From assembly GCA_964639275.1 (NCBI GenBank), contig CAZXCQ010000089.1:1-21293 (forward strand): a DNA stretch of 21,293 bases, given 5' to 3'. Shown piece after piece: positions 6,946 to 14,676 of the stretch. The notes below the pieces were generated by a model that did no database searches, was not told where the DNA came from, and saw only the letters and a list, made by a program, of their open reading frames with translations. The stretch comes from CAZXCQ01 sp964639275 (lineage in GTDB: Bacteria; Desulfobacterota; DSM-4660; Desulfatiglandales; Desulfatiglandaceae). A program made the position numbers and the translations under genes. The first letter of the stretch is position 1, and each line of letters starts with the position of its first letter.

Positions 6946-8783
6946 TGTATCGATTGCACCTCCATTTCTACCTCTTTGCCCTTGGCGCAAGTTTTGCCCT
7001 ATCTGTGATTTTGACCCCTTTCGTGAAAAGGCTCGCACAGAAGACTGGACAAGTTGCCGTGCCGAGGGACAGCCGCTGGCACAAGAAGGAGACAGCCATG
7101 TTGGGCGGCGTAGGCATCTTTTGTGCCATGATGACGGTGTGGCTGGGGGCTGCCGGGTACGCCGGGTGGTCCATCTATGGCCACCCCTTTCTTCCCATGA
7201 TGGTATGCGCCGGCGCAATGTTTGCCCTGGGACTGGCAGATGATATCCTAAACATTGCCCCGCAGCACAAGCTTGCGGGACAGATTGTCATCACCTCCAT
7301 TTTGGTGTTTTTTGGCTTCCGTCTGGGGTGGACCGATTCCAAAACAATCAATCTCTTTCTGTCAATCCTGTGGATCGTGGGGATCACCAATGCCTTTAAC
7401 CTCCTCGATAACATGGATGGCCTCTCTGCCGGCATCGCCTTTATCGGAGGGGCCTTTCTGTTCCTTTTTCTCTATCTCAATCCGGGTCAAAGTGCCTTTT
7501 CAGGACCGGTACTCCTGATGGGTTCGGCTTACCTCGGGGCGATCCTGGGCTTTCTCATTTACAACTTTAATCCCGCTTCGATCTTTATGGGGGATGCGGG
7601 GAGCCTTTTTATCGGTTTTGTGCTGGCCTCCTTGACCGTCATGGGTGGCCCGCCGCAGACCATCGGAGGGGGCTATGTGCATCTCCTTCTGGTCATCGCC
7701 ATTCCAATCCTTCTCCTCTTTATCCCCATATTGGATACGGGCTTTGTAAGCGTTATGCGCAAGCTTTTTCACCGCCGTATTTCACAGGGGGGGCGCGATC
7801 ATTCTTCGCATCGTCTGGTGGCGATCGGCTTTTCTGAAAGAAAGGCGGTCCTGGTATTGTATGCCTTTTCTGCCCTATCCGGGCTCATCGCCCTTTCCAT
7901 TAACCGGCTGGGCATGGGGACCAGCCTGGTAATCGTTGTACTGTATCTCCTTCTCGTCCTTTTTTTCTGGATCTATCTGGCAAAGGTCAAGGTCTACCCG
8001 GAGGAATCGATCCTGTCGGGTGTTGGCAGAGGTGCCCTCACCCCTATCCTTATTGAAATCACCTATCGGAGAAGGCTTTTTGAGGTCCTGCTGGATCTGA
8101 TCCTGATCACAGTGGCCTATTACACGGCCTACCTTTTGCGGTTCGAAGGCGTCCTCGGGGGAAACTTCGATTTCTTCCTGAAATCCCTGCCCCTGATGAT
8201 CGCATGCCAGATCCTGTCGTTTTATGTCTTTGACGTTTACAGGGGGGTGTGGGAGAGGACGAGCGTCATAGACCTTATCGGCTATATCAAGGCCCTGACG
8301 GTCGGGACCATCATGCCGATGCTTACCCTCCTTTTTGCGTACCGCTTCTCCAGCTTCTCCCGGGCAGTCTTTGTCATTTACTGGGGCCTCATGCTCATAC
8401 TGGTATCTTTGTCAAGGCTCTCGTTCCGTCTGCTCGACGAAGGGGTGAGAAAGGTAAACCCGGAGGGGAGACCGGTCTTGATTTATGGCGCGGGCCTCGG
8501 GGGCCAGATGGCCCTGAGGGAGATAGAGACCAATCGGGAACTGGGGCTGAGGGCTGTGGGGTTTATGGATGATAACCCGAGCATAAAGAGAAAAAAGATA
8601 CGGGGCTACCCTGTGTTTGGGGGAGAGGAAGATCTGGAGGAAATCATCAACAGGTATCCAATCAAGGAGATCATTGTCTCCTTCAGGGAAAATAGCGAGG
8701 AGAAAAAAAGGGATCTCATGGCCTTGTGCACAAGAATGGGTGTGGAAATAGACGTCAAGGAGATGAAGCTGGTTATCAGCTAG
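6945..8783 (+). CDS. WecA/MraY-family sugar-1-phosphate transferase fused to a PglF/WbpM-like membrane and Rossmann module
   Basis: N-terminal half (about residues 1-345) is a polyprenyl-phosphate N-acetylhexosamine-1-phosphate transferase, which starts a lipid-linked glycan: RWHKKETAMLGGVG near 44-57, the Asp pair GLADD at 96-100, NAFNLLDNMDGLS at 149-161, FMGDAGSLFIGF at 214-225 and the His motif RDHSSHRL near 284-291. After residue 370 the protein changes to the N-terminal part of nucleoside-diphosphate-sugar dehydratases: four helices, then a Rossmann fold VLIYGAGLGGQMALREI (511-527) with VGFMDDNP and IKEIIVSF. The catalytic SDR domain of PglF/WbpM is absent. Length 612 against about 340 for WecA alone. 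Likely O-antigen or exopolysaccharide initiation; the fused part may sense or bind a nucleotide sugar. Confidence 0.85.
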   Translation: MYRLHLHFYLFALGASFALSVILTPFVKRLAQKTGQVAVPRDSRWHKKETAMLGGVGIFCAMMTVWLGAAGYAGWSIYGHPFLPMMVCAGAMFALGLADDILNIAPQHKLAGQIVITSILVFFGFRLGWTDSKTINLFLSILWIVGITNAFNLLDNMDGLSAGIAFIGGAFLFLFLYLNPGQSAFSGPVLLMGSAYLGAILGFLIYNFNPASIFMGDAGSLFIGFVLASLTVMGGPPQTIGGGYVHLLLVIAIPILLLFIPILDTGFVSVMRKLFHRRISQGGRDHSSHRLVAIGFSERKAVLVLYAFSALSGLIALSINRLGMGTSLVIVVLYLLLVLFFWIYLAKVKVYPEESILSGVGRGALTPILIEITYRRRLFEVLLDLILITVAYYTAYLLRFEGVLGGNFDFFLKSLPLMIACQILSFYVFDVYRGVWERTSVIDLIGYIKALTVGTIMPMLTLLFAYRFSSFSRAVFVIYWGLMLILVSLSRLSFRLLDEGVRKVNPEGRPVLIYGAGLGGQMALREIETNRELGLRAVGFMDDNPSIKRKKIRGYPVFGGEEDLEEIINRYPIKEIIVSFRENSEEKKRDLMALCTRMGVEIDVKEMKLVIS

Positions 8784-8805
8784 ATAAGACGGCCAAGGGG
8801 TTCTT

Positions 8806-9858
8806 ATGGGCTACAGGATCGATGAAATCGGGGAATTCGCCTTTATCCGCTCTATCCAGGAGGACTGCCATTTTTCTCTAGATCGAGTGATAAAGGGGAT
8901 TGGTGATGACTGCGCCGTTATCGGGCCCTATCAGGACAGGATGCTCCTGATTACCACTGATCTGGTGGTGGAAGATATCCATTTTATCATGGAAAAGATC
9001 GCGCCGGAACATCTCGGTGAAAAGGTGGTGGCGGTAAACCTGAGCGATATTGCGGCCATGGGGGGGACCCCCCGTCATCTGTTCTTGTCGCTGGCCATAC
9101 CACCCACCCTCAAGCTTGAGACCCTCCATGCCATATACCGGGGGATCAAGTCCATGTGCCGGCGATATCGCACCAATATCCTGGGCGGGGACACCTCTGC
9201 CTCGCCGGATACCCTGATGATAAGTGTTACCGCGATTGGGGAAACCCCTGCGGATGAAGTGCTTTTCCGGAGTGGGGCCAGGGCCGGGGACAGGATATAT
9301 CTGAGCGGTACCCTTGGAGATTCGATCGCCGGGCTGAAATTGATCAAAGGGGACTTGTCTGCTCCAGAGCCCCTGGCAACCACCCTAAAGGAGGCCCACG
9401 ATAGACCGGTACCCCAGGTTGAAACCGGCCGTGTCATTGCACGGTCCCGCCTGGCCTCTGCCATGATAGACGTGAGCGATGGCCTTTTGTCTGATCTGGG
9501 ACATATTTGTGAGGCAAGCGGTGTGGGCGCAACTCTTCTCCAATCCGCCTTACCCCTCTCCAAAGACCTAAAGGCCCTGGCAGAGATCAACGGTATTGAT
9601 CCCTACCCATTGGCCCTGTCAGGGGGAGAGGACTATCGGTTGCTTATGACAGTCCCCCACGAAAACGTGGGAAAGCTTGAAAGGATTTTTGAAAAGGGGA
9701 GTCCCTGCCGGGTTTACAACCTGGGTGAAATCACAGCGAAGGAGGGTGTCAGGATCGTGAGGCCTGATGGTGTCAAAGAGAAAGTGGATGTGACCGGTTT
9801 TGACCACTTCAGGAAAACGGGATCGCTCCGGAGAGATCAGCAGACCCCTTCCCCCTAA
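8806..9858 (+). CDS. thiL: Thiamine-monophosphate kinase
   Basis: Catalyses ATP-dependent phosphorylation of thiamine monophosphate to thiamine pyrophosphate in the cytoplasm. Family landmarks in order: GEFAFI near residue 9, GDDCAVI at 34-40, TTDLVVEDIHF near 51-61, VNLSDIAAMGGTP near 78-90, LGGDTSAS near 127-134, an IDVSDGLLSDLGHICEASG segment in the middle, and LSGGEDYRLLMTVP near 269-282. Length 350 is slightly above the usual 310-330. ATG at 8806 has AAGGGG upstream. It begins 22 bases after the fusion gene and converges on the CNNM gene; a small CCCC/GGGG hairpin in the 22-base gap could end transcription weakly. No TPP riboswitch is visible upstream, as expected for an internal operon gene. 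Confidence 0.93.
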   Translation: MGYRIDEIGEFAFIRSIQEDCHFSLDRVIKGIGDDCAVIGPYQDRMLLITTDLVVEDIHFIMEKIAPEHLGEKVVAVNLSDIAAMGGTPRHLFLSLAIPPTLKLETLHAIYRGIKSMCRRYRTNILGGDTSASPDTLMISVTAIGETPADEVLFRSGARAGDRIYLSGTLGDSIAGLKLIKGDLSAPEPLATTLKEAHDRPVPQVETGRVIARSRLASAMIDVSDGLLSDLGHICEASGVGATLLQSALPLSKDLKALAEINGIDPYPLALSGGEDYRLLMTVPHENVGKLERIFEKGSPCRVYNLGEITAKEGVRIVRPDGVKEKVDVTGFDHFRKTGSLRRDQQTPSP

Positions 9859-9880
9859 TATTTGGGGTGTTACGATATGC

Positions 9881-10900
9881 CTATGGCCCGTGTCGACCCT
9901 CTCTGGCCAGTTGCCGTTTGTCTACCACCTGATCTGACTCATCAATGATTTCGCGGCCCAGGATCTCCTCCAGGATGTCTTCGAGGGAGACGAGGCCTGC
10001 AAGCCCACCATATTCGTCAAGGACAATAAAGAGGTGCTGTCTCAATTCCAGGAATTCGGCCAGGACCCTATTGAGTCTGGCCGTCTCCACCACAAAATGA
10101 ACCGGGCGCATGAGTTCTGTCAGACGGATATCCTTTTTCCCATCCGCCAGTGCGATGAAAAGCTCCTTTGCCAGTATCACCCCCACCACATCCTCCATGT
10201 CCCGGTCGTATACCGGCACCCGGCTATGTTCCCACCTGCCCGCTACCTTGCTTGCCTCATCCACAGTCAGGTATTCGCTCAGGGAAAAGATCACGGTTCT
10301 GGGGGTCATGACATCCTTGACCATCTTTTTGTTTAGCGTCAATATTCTCTCAATGGCCTGATCTTGATAAGAGGCAATCCCCCCGTCCCGGTGACTCAGA
10401 CGGGCCATGATCCTGATCTCTTCCGCAGTGACCATATCTCTGGTCTTGCCCCGGGAGATCAGACGGGTCACCCGGGTAGTGACCCATATCACGGGCGACA
10501 TAACCCACACGAGCGCCTTCAAAGGATATGCGACCAGGGGGACCAGGGATCGCCCGTAAACAACCCCTGCGGTCTTGGGGATAATCTCTGAAAACACAAG
10601 AACGGCCAGGGTGAAGGCGGCAGAAAAATACCCCAACCATTCACGGCCGAAAACGGCGGTGGCTGCCGATCCTGCAAAGGCCGCCCCCGCCGTATTGGCA
10701 ATCGTATTGAGGGACAATATCCCCGCTATGGGTCGCTCCACATTCTGTCTTATTTTCCCAAAGACCTTTCCACTCGGTTTCCCCGCCTCTATCATGGCCT
10801 CAAGATGTCTGATGGGTACTGAGTAAAGAACGGCCTCAAACAGGGAACATCCCGCCGACAAAAAAAGGGCAAGGCCCACCGCAATGATTAATTCTATCAT
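9881..10900 (-). CDS. CNNM/DUF21 membrane protein with CBS pair (short, lacking CorC_HlyC domain)
   Basis: Hemolysin C/CorB-like protein of the CNNM family, linked to Mg2+ (or Co2+/Na+) transport. Residues 1-135 are the DUF21 membrane domain (SAGCSLFEAVLYSVP near 15-29, LNTIANTAGAAFAGS near 64-78, VFSEIIPKTAG near 103-113). A linker with VTAEEIRIMARLS is followed by the CBS pair: VKDVMTPRTVIFSL to VGVILAKELF, then LTELMRPVHFV to FIVLDEYGGLAGLVSLEDILEEILG. The protein ends about 20 residues later at 339, so the C-terminal CorC_HlyC domain of longer members is missing; short forms like this are known. Start ATG 10900 overlaps the mobA stop (ATGA), so it is cotranscribed with molybdenum-cofactor genes. 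Confidence 0.88.
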   Translation of the reverse strand: MIELIIAVGLALFLSAGCSLFEAVLYSVPIRHLEAMIEAGKPSGKVFGKIRQNVERPIAGILSLNTIANTAGAAFAGSAATAVFGREWLGYFSAAFTLAVLVFSEIIPKTAGVVYGRSLVPLVAYPLKALVWVMSPVIWVTTRVTRLISRGKTRDMVTAEEIRIMARLSHRDGGIASYQDQAIERILTLNKKMVKDVMTPRTVIFSLSEYLTVDEASKVAGRWEHSRVPVYDRDMEDVVGVILAKELFIALADGKKDIRLTELMRPVHFVVETARLNRVLAEFLELRQHLFIVLDEYGGLAGLVSLEDILEEILGREIIDESDQVVDKRQLAREGRHGP

Positions 10901-11508
10901 CGGTTGTTAAACCTCGTCGCTCGTTTGTTGAATTCCTGTAACTGTTGCGGGGTGTTGATATTCACAAAGGAGTTTAACTCCGGGTCAAACCGTCGAATTT
11001 CGTCCTCATCCACATAACGGATTGATACCTCCGAGAAAAATCGGATGGCCTGGTATTGACGGGAATCGATCAGACCTCTGATGGCCGGTAGGCAGCTCTT
11101 GCTGTAAAGGGCGTGAAGGGCCTCCATATTCCCTGATATCCTGGGGACGACCCCATCAAAGTCGTCTTTGCATTCCACCATATACCGCAACAGCCCCTTA
11201 TTCAAGAAAGGCATATCGCAGGCCACAAAGAGGCCCGAGTCCTTCGAGATTACGTTCAACCCGGTAAAGATCCCGCCCAATGGGCCGAGATCTTTTATCA
11301 TATCCTCGTATACATGAAGCCCAAGATGGGAATATTCGTGGGGGGTGTTGGTGATGATGATCAGTTCCTGACAGACCGATCCCATCACCGAGATGACTCT
11401 TTCAATCAACGGGATTCCACTGATCCTGACAAAGGCCTTGGTCTTCCCGTAACGGCTACTCTTACCGCCTGCCAGGATAACACCGGAGACATCATCCATT
11501 GTGTTCAT
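10897..11508 (-). CDS. mobA: Molybdenum cofactor guanylyltransferase
   Basis: Adds GMP to molybdopterin to form the guanine dinucleotide cofactor used by formate dehydrogenases and other DMSO-reductase-family enzymes. Seen: nucleotidyltransferase start GVILAGGKSSRYGKTKAFV (residues 9-27) with the GG-K-S-R signature, LGPLGGIFTGL near 75-85, and VACDMPFLNKGL near 94-105, which carries the metal-binding Asp. 203 residues is normal. Start could be ATG 11508 or ATG 11499 (MDDVSGV); neither has a strong Shine-Dalgarno. It lies 71 bases downstream of fdhD and overlaps the CNNM gene, so these three form one leftward operon. Confidence 0.92.
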   Translation of the reverse strand: MNTMDDVSGVILAGGKSSRYGKTKAFVRISGIPLIERVISVMGSVCQELIIITNTPHEYSHLGLHVYEDMIKDLGPLGGIFTGLNVISKDSGLFVACDMPFLNKGLLRYMVECKDDFDGVVPRISGNMEALHALYSKSCLPAIRGLIDSRQYQAIRFFSEVSIRYVDEDEIRRFDPELNSFVNINTPQQLQEFNKRATRFNNR

Positions 11509-11579
11509 GGGGCATAACCAATACGTCCATCGAGTGCGCGGCCTCAGGCCACCTCACCGGGGCCTGCAATTCTCCCCTT

Positions 11580-12395
11580 TTAGAACCCCACGATCCTGCG
11601 GGCATGGCTATAGATGCGGTTTGTGTCTTTTGCCAGGTCCATTAAGGTGATATTATAGAACTTGGCCGCCTCCACGGCCCTTGAGGTGGGCCTGGACATG
11701 GCCACAAAAAGAGGAAACCCGGCCCTTGCTGTCTTGATAATCATTTCGAGACTGGCGCGGCCGCTCGAGACGACGACCTTGTCCTCAGGGGAAATCCCCT
11801 TGAGGAGCGTTGCGCCGATCACTTTGTCCAGGGCATTATGACGGCCCATATCTTCACAGTGCAGGATCGGATCGCCGTGGGAGTTGGCAAGGACGGCCAC
11901 ATGGGCCCCCCCTGTCCTGCCGTAAAGGGGTTGAAGTCTCTCAAGCCTGAGTGAAAGACCTTTGAGGGCATCCATTGAAAACCTCTGCCTGCTTTTCACC
12001 CTGGTGAGTCCCAACTCCAGATAGGAATAATCTTCTTTTCCACAGACACCACAGCTGGAATATGAAACCCGCTTACCCGTGTTTGGCGCAGGGGGAATGC
12101 TGCCCCCGGAAATCGTGATTCTGGCCTCTATGGGTTGCTCTCGATCACCGTTTCGGGTCTGAGAGATCACGCACTCCTGAATCTGGGTAATATGGCTTAT
12201 CAACCCTTCTGTAAAGACAAATCCCACCACCAGCTCCCTGACCATTTGAGGGGTAAACATTATCAGGATATGTCTTTCATTATTGATGATAATTTCCAGA
12301 GGAGTTTCGACGATGAGATCGCTCATTTGAGGGGAGATAGTATCTCCCGACTGAGTGAAAGAACGAAAGGTCTTGTAGATCTTATGATTTTTCAT
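11580..12395 (-). CDS. fdhD: Formate dehydrogenase accessory sulfurtransferase FdhD
   Basis: Transfers sulfur from a cysteine desulfurase to the bis-MGD molybdenum cofactor, making formate dehydrogenase active. Key residues visible: Cys115-G-V-Cys118 (SYSSCGVCGKED), the essential CxxC pair; VETPLEIIINN near 29-39; ELVVGFVFTEGLI near 54-66; GGAHVAVL with EDMGRHNALDKVIG in the middle; VSSGRASLEMI and SRPTSRAVE near the C-terminus. Length 271 is typical. ATG 12395 has no good Shine-Dalgarno and follows a leader hairpin; a later ATG at 12326 would remove part of the conserved N-terminus, so the longer form is preferred. Implies a formate dehydrogenase elsewhere in the genome. Confidence 0.94.
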   Translation of the reverse strand: MKNHKIYKTFRSFTQSGDTISPQMSDLIVETPLEIIINNERHILIMFTPQMVRELVVGFVFTEGLISHITQIQECVISQTRNGDREQPIEARITISGGSIPPAPNTGKRVSYSSCGVCGKEDYSYLELGLTRVKSRQRFSMDALKGLSLRLERLQPLYGRTGGAHVAVLANSHGDPILHCEDMGRHNALDKVIGATLLKGISPEDKVVVSSGRASLEMIIKTARAGFPLFVAMSRPTSRAVEAAKFYNITLMDLAKDTNRIYSHARRIVGF

Positions 12396-12413
12396 GGTCT
12401 ATCAAAATCACGC

Positions 12414-12452
12414 GGGAATCCCCTCGCCTCGGGTGTCGGTAGGCGAGATCCC
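12414..12452 (-). promoter_or_regulatory. Leader hairpin upstream of fdhD
   Basis: On the minus strand, a perfect 7-bp stem (CTCGCCT pairing with AGGCGAG, 12423-12429 and 12441-12447) closes an 11-base loop, and GGGA/TCCC can extend it across an internal loop. It ends about 18 bases before the fdhD ATG. It could control translation of fdhD, or be a processing or attenuation structure. No known riboswitch consensus was recognised. Confidence 0.4.
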
Positions 12453-12496
12453 TTATTAATTTTATACAACAATCAAAGATGAACGTCACCCAAAAA

Positions 12497-12537
12497 CCGC
12501 AACATCTCAATAAGCAGGGGTAAAGCCCCGGCTGCGG
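12497..12537. other. GC-rich hairpin in the fdhD-infA divergent intergenic region
   Basis: In the 258-base gap between divergent fdhD and infA, GCAGGGG (12514-12520) faces CCCCGGCTGC (12526-12535) across TAAAG, and an outer CCGCA/TGCGG can alternatively pair with the same arm. There is no run of T after it on either strand, so it is not a convincing terminator. It may be a regulatory structure shared by the two genes, or chance. Confidence 0.3.
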
Positions 12538-12580
12538 GAAAGAACAGGATCGTAACAGATCAAAAAAAATCGCCATGTGA

Positions 12581-12608
12581 TTGACATCAGCCCATAAGAT
12601 GATATGGT
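12581..12608 (+). promoter_or_regulatory. Sigma-70-like promoter for the infA-like gene
   Basis: TTGACA at 12581-12586 and TATGGT at 12603-12608 are separated by 16 bases, close to the sigma-70 optimum. The start codon follows 45 bases later, with AAAGGAG (12643-12649) as ribosome site. This fits a single-gene transcription unit. Confidence 0.55.
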
Positions 12609-12653
12609 TAATCAGAAAACTCGTTCAGGCCTGGCTGCCGAGAAAGGAGCATC

Positions 12654-12869
12654 TTGAGCAAAGACGATTTGATTCAGTTAGAAGGCGTGGTGAACAGGGT
12701 TTTGGGTGGCGGCACCATGGAAATTCAATGTGACAACAACATGACCGTAAGGGCGGTGCTCTCTGGACGGATGAAGAAATACCGAATCAAGGTCATGGTT
12801 GGAGATAGAGTACAGGTGAGCGTCTCTCCCTATGATACCTCCCACGGTCTGATCACCTACCGTTTTTAG
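12654..12869 (+). CDS. infA: Translation initiation factor IF-1 (stand-alone, divergent copy)
   Basis: A 71-residue OB-fold protein matching IF-1 in length and order: MSKDDLIQLEGVVNRVL, a central variable strand, VRAVLSGRMKKYRIKVMVGDRV and the C-terminal SPYDTSHGLITYRF, equivalent to the SPYDLTKGRITYR of standard IF-1. IF-1 binds the 30S A site during initiation. Start is TTG at 12654 with AAAGGAG four bases before it. It is not inside a ribosomal-protein operon; it sits alone between fdhD and nudC with its own promoter. The usual RKNYIRI is RMKKYRIKV here, so it may be the main IF-1 or a paralogue; the sequence alone cannot decide. Confidence 0.9.
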   Translation: MSKDDLIQLEGVVNRVLGGGTMEIQCDNNMTVRAVLSGRMKKYRIKVMVGDRVQVSVSPYDTSHGLITYRF

Positions 12870-12930
12870 TATTCCCTCCCACAGGGTCAACCGCAGGATG
12901 GTTATGATCCTGATGTCCTTGTTCCGGCAC

Positions 12931-13767
12931 CTAGATCTCTGAGTCTGTGGCCGATGGATGGTTTTCTCTAAACCATTCAATCAACTGGCGGGCGATACTG
13001 AGGCCGGATGGAAGCAAAGGCAGGTCTTGTGCGGTATACCAGCCGGCATCCAGCAACTCGGCGCCATCCACCCTGGTTTCGCCAGTGGCATATTCGGCCG
13101 TAAAGGCCACCATAAGGGAGTTGGGGAAAGGCCAGGGTTGACTGCCAAAGTAGCGGATATTTTTGACCCTTATGCCGGTCTCCTCCAGGATCTCTCTGCG
13201 TACGCACTCTTCCAGGGTCTCGCCCGGCTCCACAAAGCCGGCGAGTACACTATAAAAGGGGAGGGGGAAACGGTGCGAGCGCGCCAGAAGAATCGAGTCG
13301 CCTTTCAAGACGGCCACAATAATGGCTGGAGACACCCGCGGGTAGTTTACCAGTCCACATTGCGGACAGCTCTTGGCGCGTTCATCCACTTTGTCCTCGG
13401 TTGGACAGCCGCACTTCCCACAGTATCGGTGGGTCTGGTGCCACTGGACCATCTGATTCGCACGACCGGCCACCCAGATGAGATTTTCATTGATCAGACC
13501 GAACAGGGCTCGCAGGCCCATAAATGCAAAATTCTGAGAACGGACTCTACCATCGGGCCACTGGGCGGCAAAGCAGGATTGTCCGTTTAGGGTGCCGAGG
13601 TAGTGTTTCCAGGAGGGGGACTGGTTTAACTGCGCCAGGTCCTCGAACCTCGGAACACCCGGCACATCCTGTCGCATGGTCACGAGAAGCTTCCCCTCGT
13701 GGTAGGCAAAACACAGGTCATGGGGCATGGCCGGCGAAGCGTATTTGAATTCCGAAACAAATGTCAT
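12931..13767 (-). CDS. nudC: NAD(H) pyrophosphatase / RNA deNADding Nudix enzyme NudC
   Basis: Hydrolyses NAD(H) and removes NAD caps from RNA. Visible: zinc ribbon with Cys116, Cys119, Cys134 and Cys137 (YCGKCG and CPQCG), the Nudix box GFVEPGETLEECVRREILEE (from Gly177, consensus GX5EX7REUXEEXGU complete through GI at 198-199), and the NudC-specific SQPWPFP at 209-215. I start at ATG 13767, giving 278 residues; the frame is open about 40 codons further upstream, but that part is Arg/Cys-rich and unlike the family. It follows the methyltransferase by 47 bases on the same strand and converges on infA. The N-terminal domain is short and divergent, as usual. Confidence 0.93.
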   Translation of the reverse strand: MTFVSEFKYASPAMPHDLCFAYHEGKLLVTMRQDVPGVPRFEDLAQLNQSPSWKHYLGTLNGQSCFAAQWPDGRVRSQNFAFMGLRALFGLINENLIWVAGRANQMVQWHQTHRYCGKCGCPTEDKVDERAKSCPQCGLVNYPRVSPAIIVAVLKGDSILLARSHRFPLPFYSVLAGFVEPGETLEECVRREILEETGIRVKNIRYFGSQPWPFPNSLMVAFTAEYATGETRVDGAELLDAGWYTAQDLPLLPSGLSIARQLIEWFRENHPSATDSEI

Positions 13768-13814
13768 AACAAAATTACCGCTTAAGGTTTTGGCGTTGCC
13801 CGTGCCACAAGATC

Positions 13815-14342
13815 TTACACTTTTTCGGCAACGATCCCGGCAACGGCCCTTTGGTCTTCCACAATTCCCTCGTGATAGCGGACACACCGAAAATCTCGAA
13901 ACATATGGAGGAGTTCATTGTGTTTGAGCAGGTAGTCTGGATTCTTTGGCCTTCCAAACCGGACCTGGTCAATAATAAATGTCTCATATACGACCATGCC
14001 GCCGGTGCGAAGCCCCCTTTTTATCTGGGGGATAAGCGAGCGCTGGAGATAGTTAAAGCAAATAATGACGTCGTAGACTCCTGGCTCAATGTGATGGCCG
14101 GTTGTGAGATCTGCCACGTGGGTCGTGATATTCACATTGGATACTGTAGCCAGTACCAAGGCATCATTGACCGCCTCCTTTGAGATATCGATCCCCACGA
14201 CATCAAAACCCCTTGTAGCCAAAAAGACAGCATTACGGCCCCTCCCCATGGCCACATCTAAGGCCTTTCCTCTGGGCAGCAGATCGATGTGGTCCACCAG
14301 GAATTGTGACGGCTTCAGCCCCATGTCATGAACTTCAATCAC
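13815..14342 (-). CDS. TehB-like class I SAM-dependent methyltransferase
   Basis: Small Rossmann methyltransferase: motif I KALDVAMGRGRNAVFLATRG at 26-45, the acidic strand-2 end VVGIDIS at 48-54, HVADLT near 75-80, and VYDVIICFNYLQRSLIPQI with GLRTGGMVVYETF further on, matching the TehB/UbiE-like group with its FNYLQR-type motif IV. 175 residues is a little short; the usual N-terminal W-x-x-R-Y segment is missing, so the start may have been lost or the family variant is short. It lies just upstream of nudC and just downstream of a crotonase remnant on the same strand. Substrate unknown. Confidence 0.85.
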   Translation of the reverse strand: MIEVHDMGLKPSQFLVDHIDLLPRGKALDVAMGRGRNAVFLATRGFDVVGIDISKEAVNDALVLATVSNVNITTHVADLTTGHHIEPGVYDVIICFNYLQRSLIPQIKRGLRTGGMVVYETFIIDQVRFGRPKNPDYLLKHNELLHMFRDFRCVRYHEGIVEDQRAVAGIVAEKV

Positions 14343-14393
14343 CGTGCTGGACCTGTTACAACCGTGGATGCTATCTTATGTCCCCTTTTGCGT

Positions 14394-14574
14394 CTATCTT
14401 CCTCTAAATGTCGGCTTGCGTTTTTCGAGCCTGGCCTTTACTCCCTGTTTGAAATCCTGCGATGTGAGCAGCATGTTCTGGATCTGCCCTCACAAGCCCT
14501 TGACACCCACTCAGGTCTGGAATAATGCCGCTCTGCCCGATCACCCTGCTTGTCTTGAGTAAAGCGGCGAATTT
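14394..14574 (-). pseudogene. C-terminal remnant of an enoyl-CoA hydratase/crotonase, frameshifted
   Basis: Read on the minus strand, 14486 to 14394 encodes QIQNMLLTSQDFKQGVKARL followed by EKRKPTFRGR and TAG, the hallmark C-terminal helix and tail of crotonase-family proteins (usual form: E-x-x-x-Q, S-x-D-x-x-E-G-x-x-A-F-x-E-K-R-x-P). The preceding part, RVIGQSGIIPDLSGCQGL, lies in another frame, so a frameshift sits near 14490-14505. The rest of the enzyme, including its CoA-binding and oxyanion-hole region, is absent. The debris stops at the 8-bp repeat bordering element copy B. Confident as a remnant; exact upstream limit is not. Confidence 0.65.
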
Positions 14575-14582
14575 GACAAAGT

Positions 14583-14676
14583 GTAACATTTTACCTTTTT
14601 GAAATCCGGGGGATGGAGGTTCCGAACCCCCATCCCCCTGTCAATGTTCCAATTTTGAAGAAAGCTAAATTGATAC
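14583..14676 (-). mobile_element. MITE-like 94-bp palindromic element, copy B (inverted)
   Basis: Reverse-strand copy of the element at 4576-4669. Read on the minus strand it starts GTATCAATTTAGC and ends AAAATGTTAC. Flanks are GACAAAGT (14575-14582) and GACAAAGG (14677-14684), an 8-bp direct repeat with one mismatch. Its central hairpin has the G-rich arm GGGGGATGG against CCATCCCCC, where copy C has GGGCAATGG against CCATTGCCC, so both arms changed together. Confidence 0.82.

Noticed and set aside
9075..9590. 171-codon reading frame on the - strand
   Set aside because: Antisense to the conserved middle of thiL; composition is that of a mirrored coding frame.
9845..9880. Hairpin CCCC/GGGG between thiL and the CNNM gene as a terminator
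   Set aside because: Stem too short, interrupted, and without a T-tract on either strand.
12958..13590. 210-codon reading frame on the + strand
   Set aside because: It lies wholly opposite nudC, whose zinc and Nudix motifs are certain; no family resemblance and no ribosome site.
13768..13887. 40-codon upstream extension of nudC
   Set aside because: Arg/Cys-rich sequence overlapping the methyltransferase end; unlike any NudC N-terminus.
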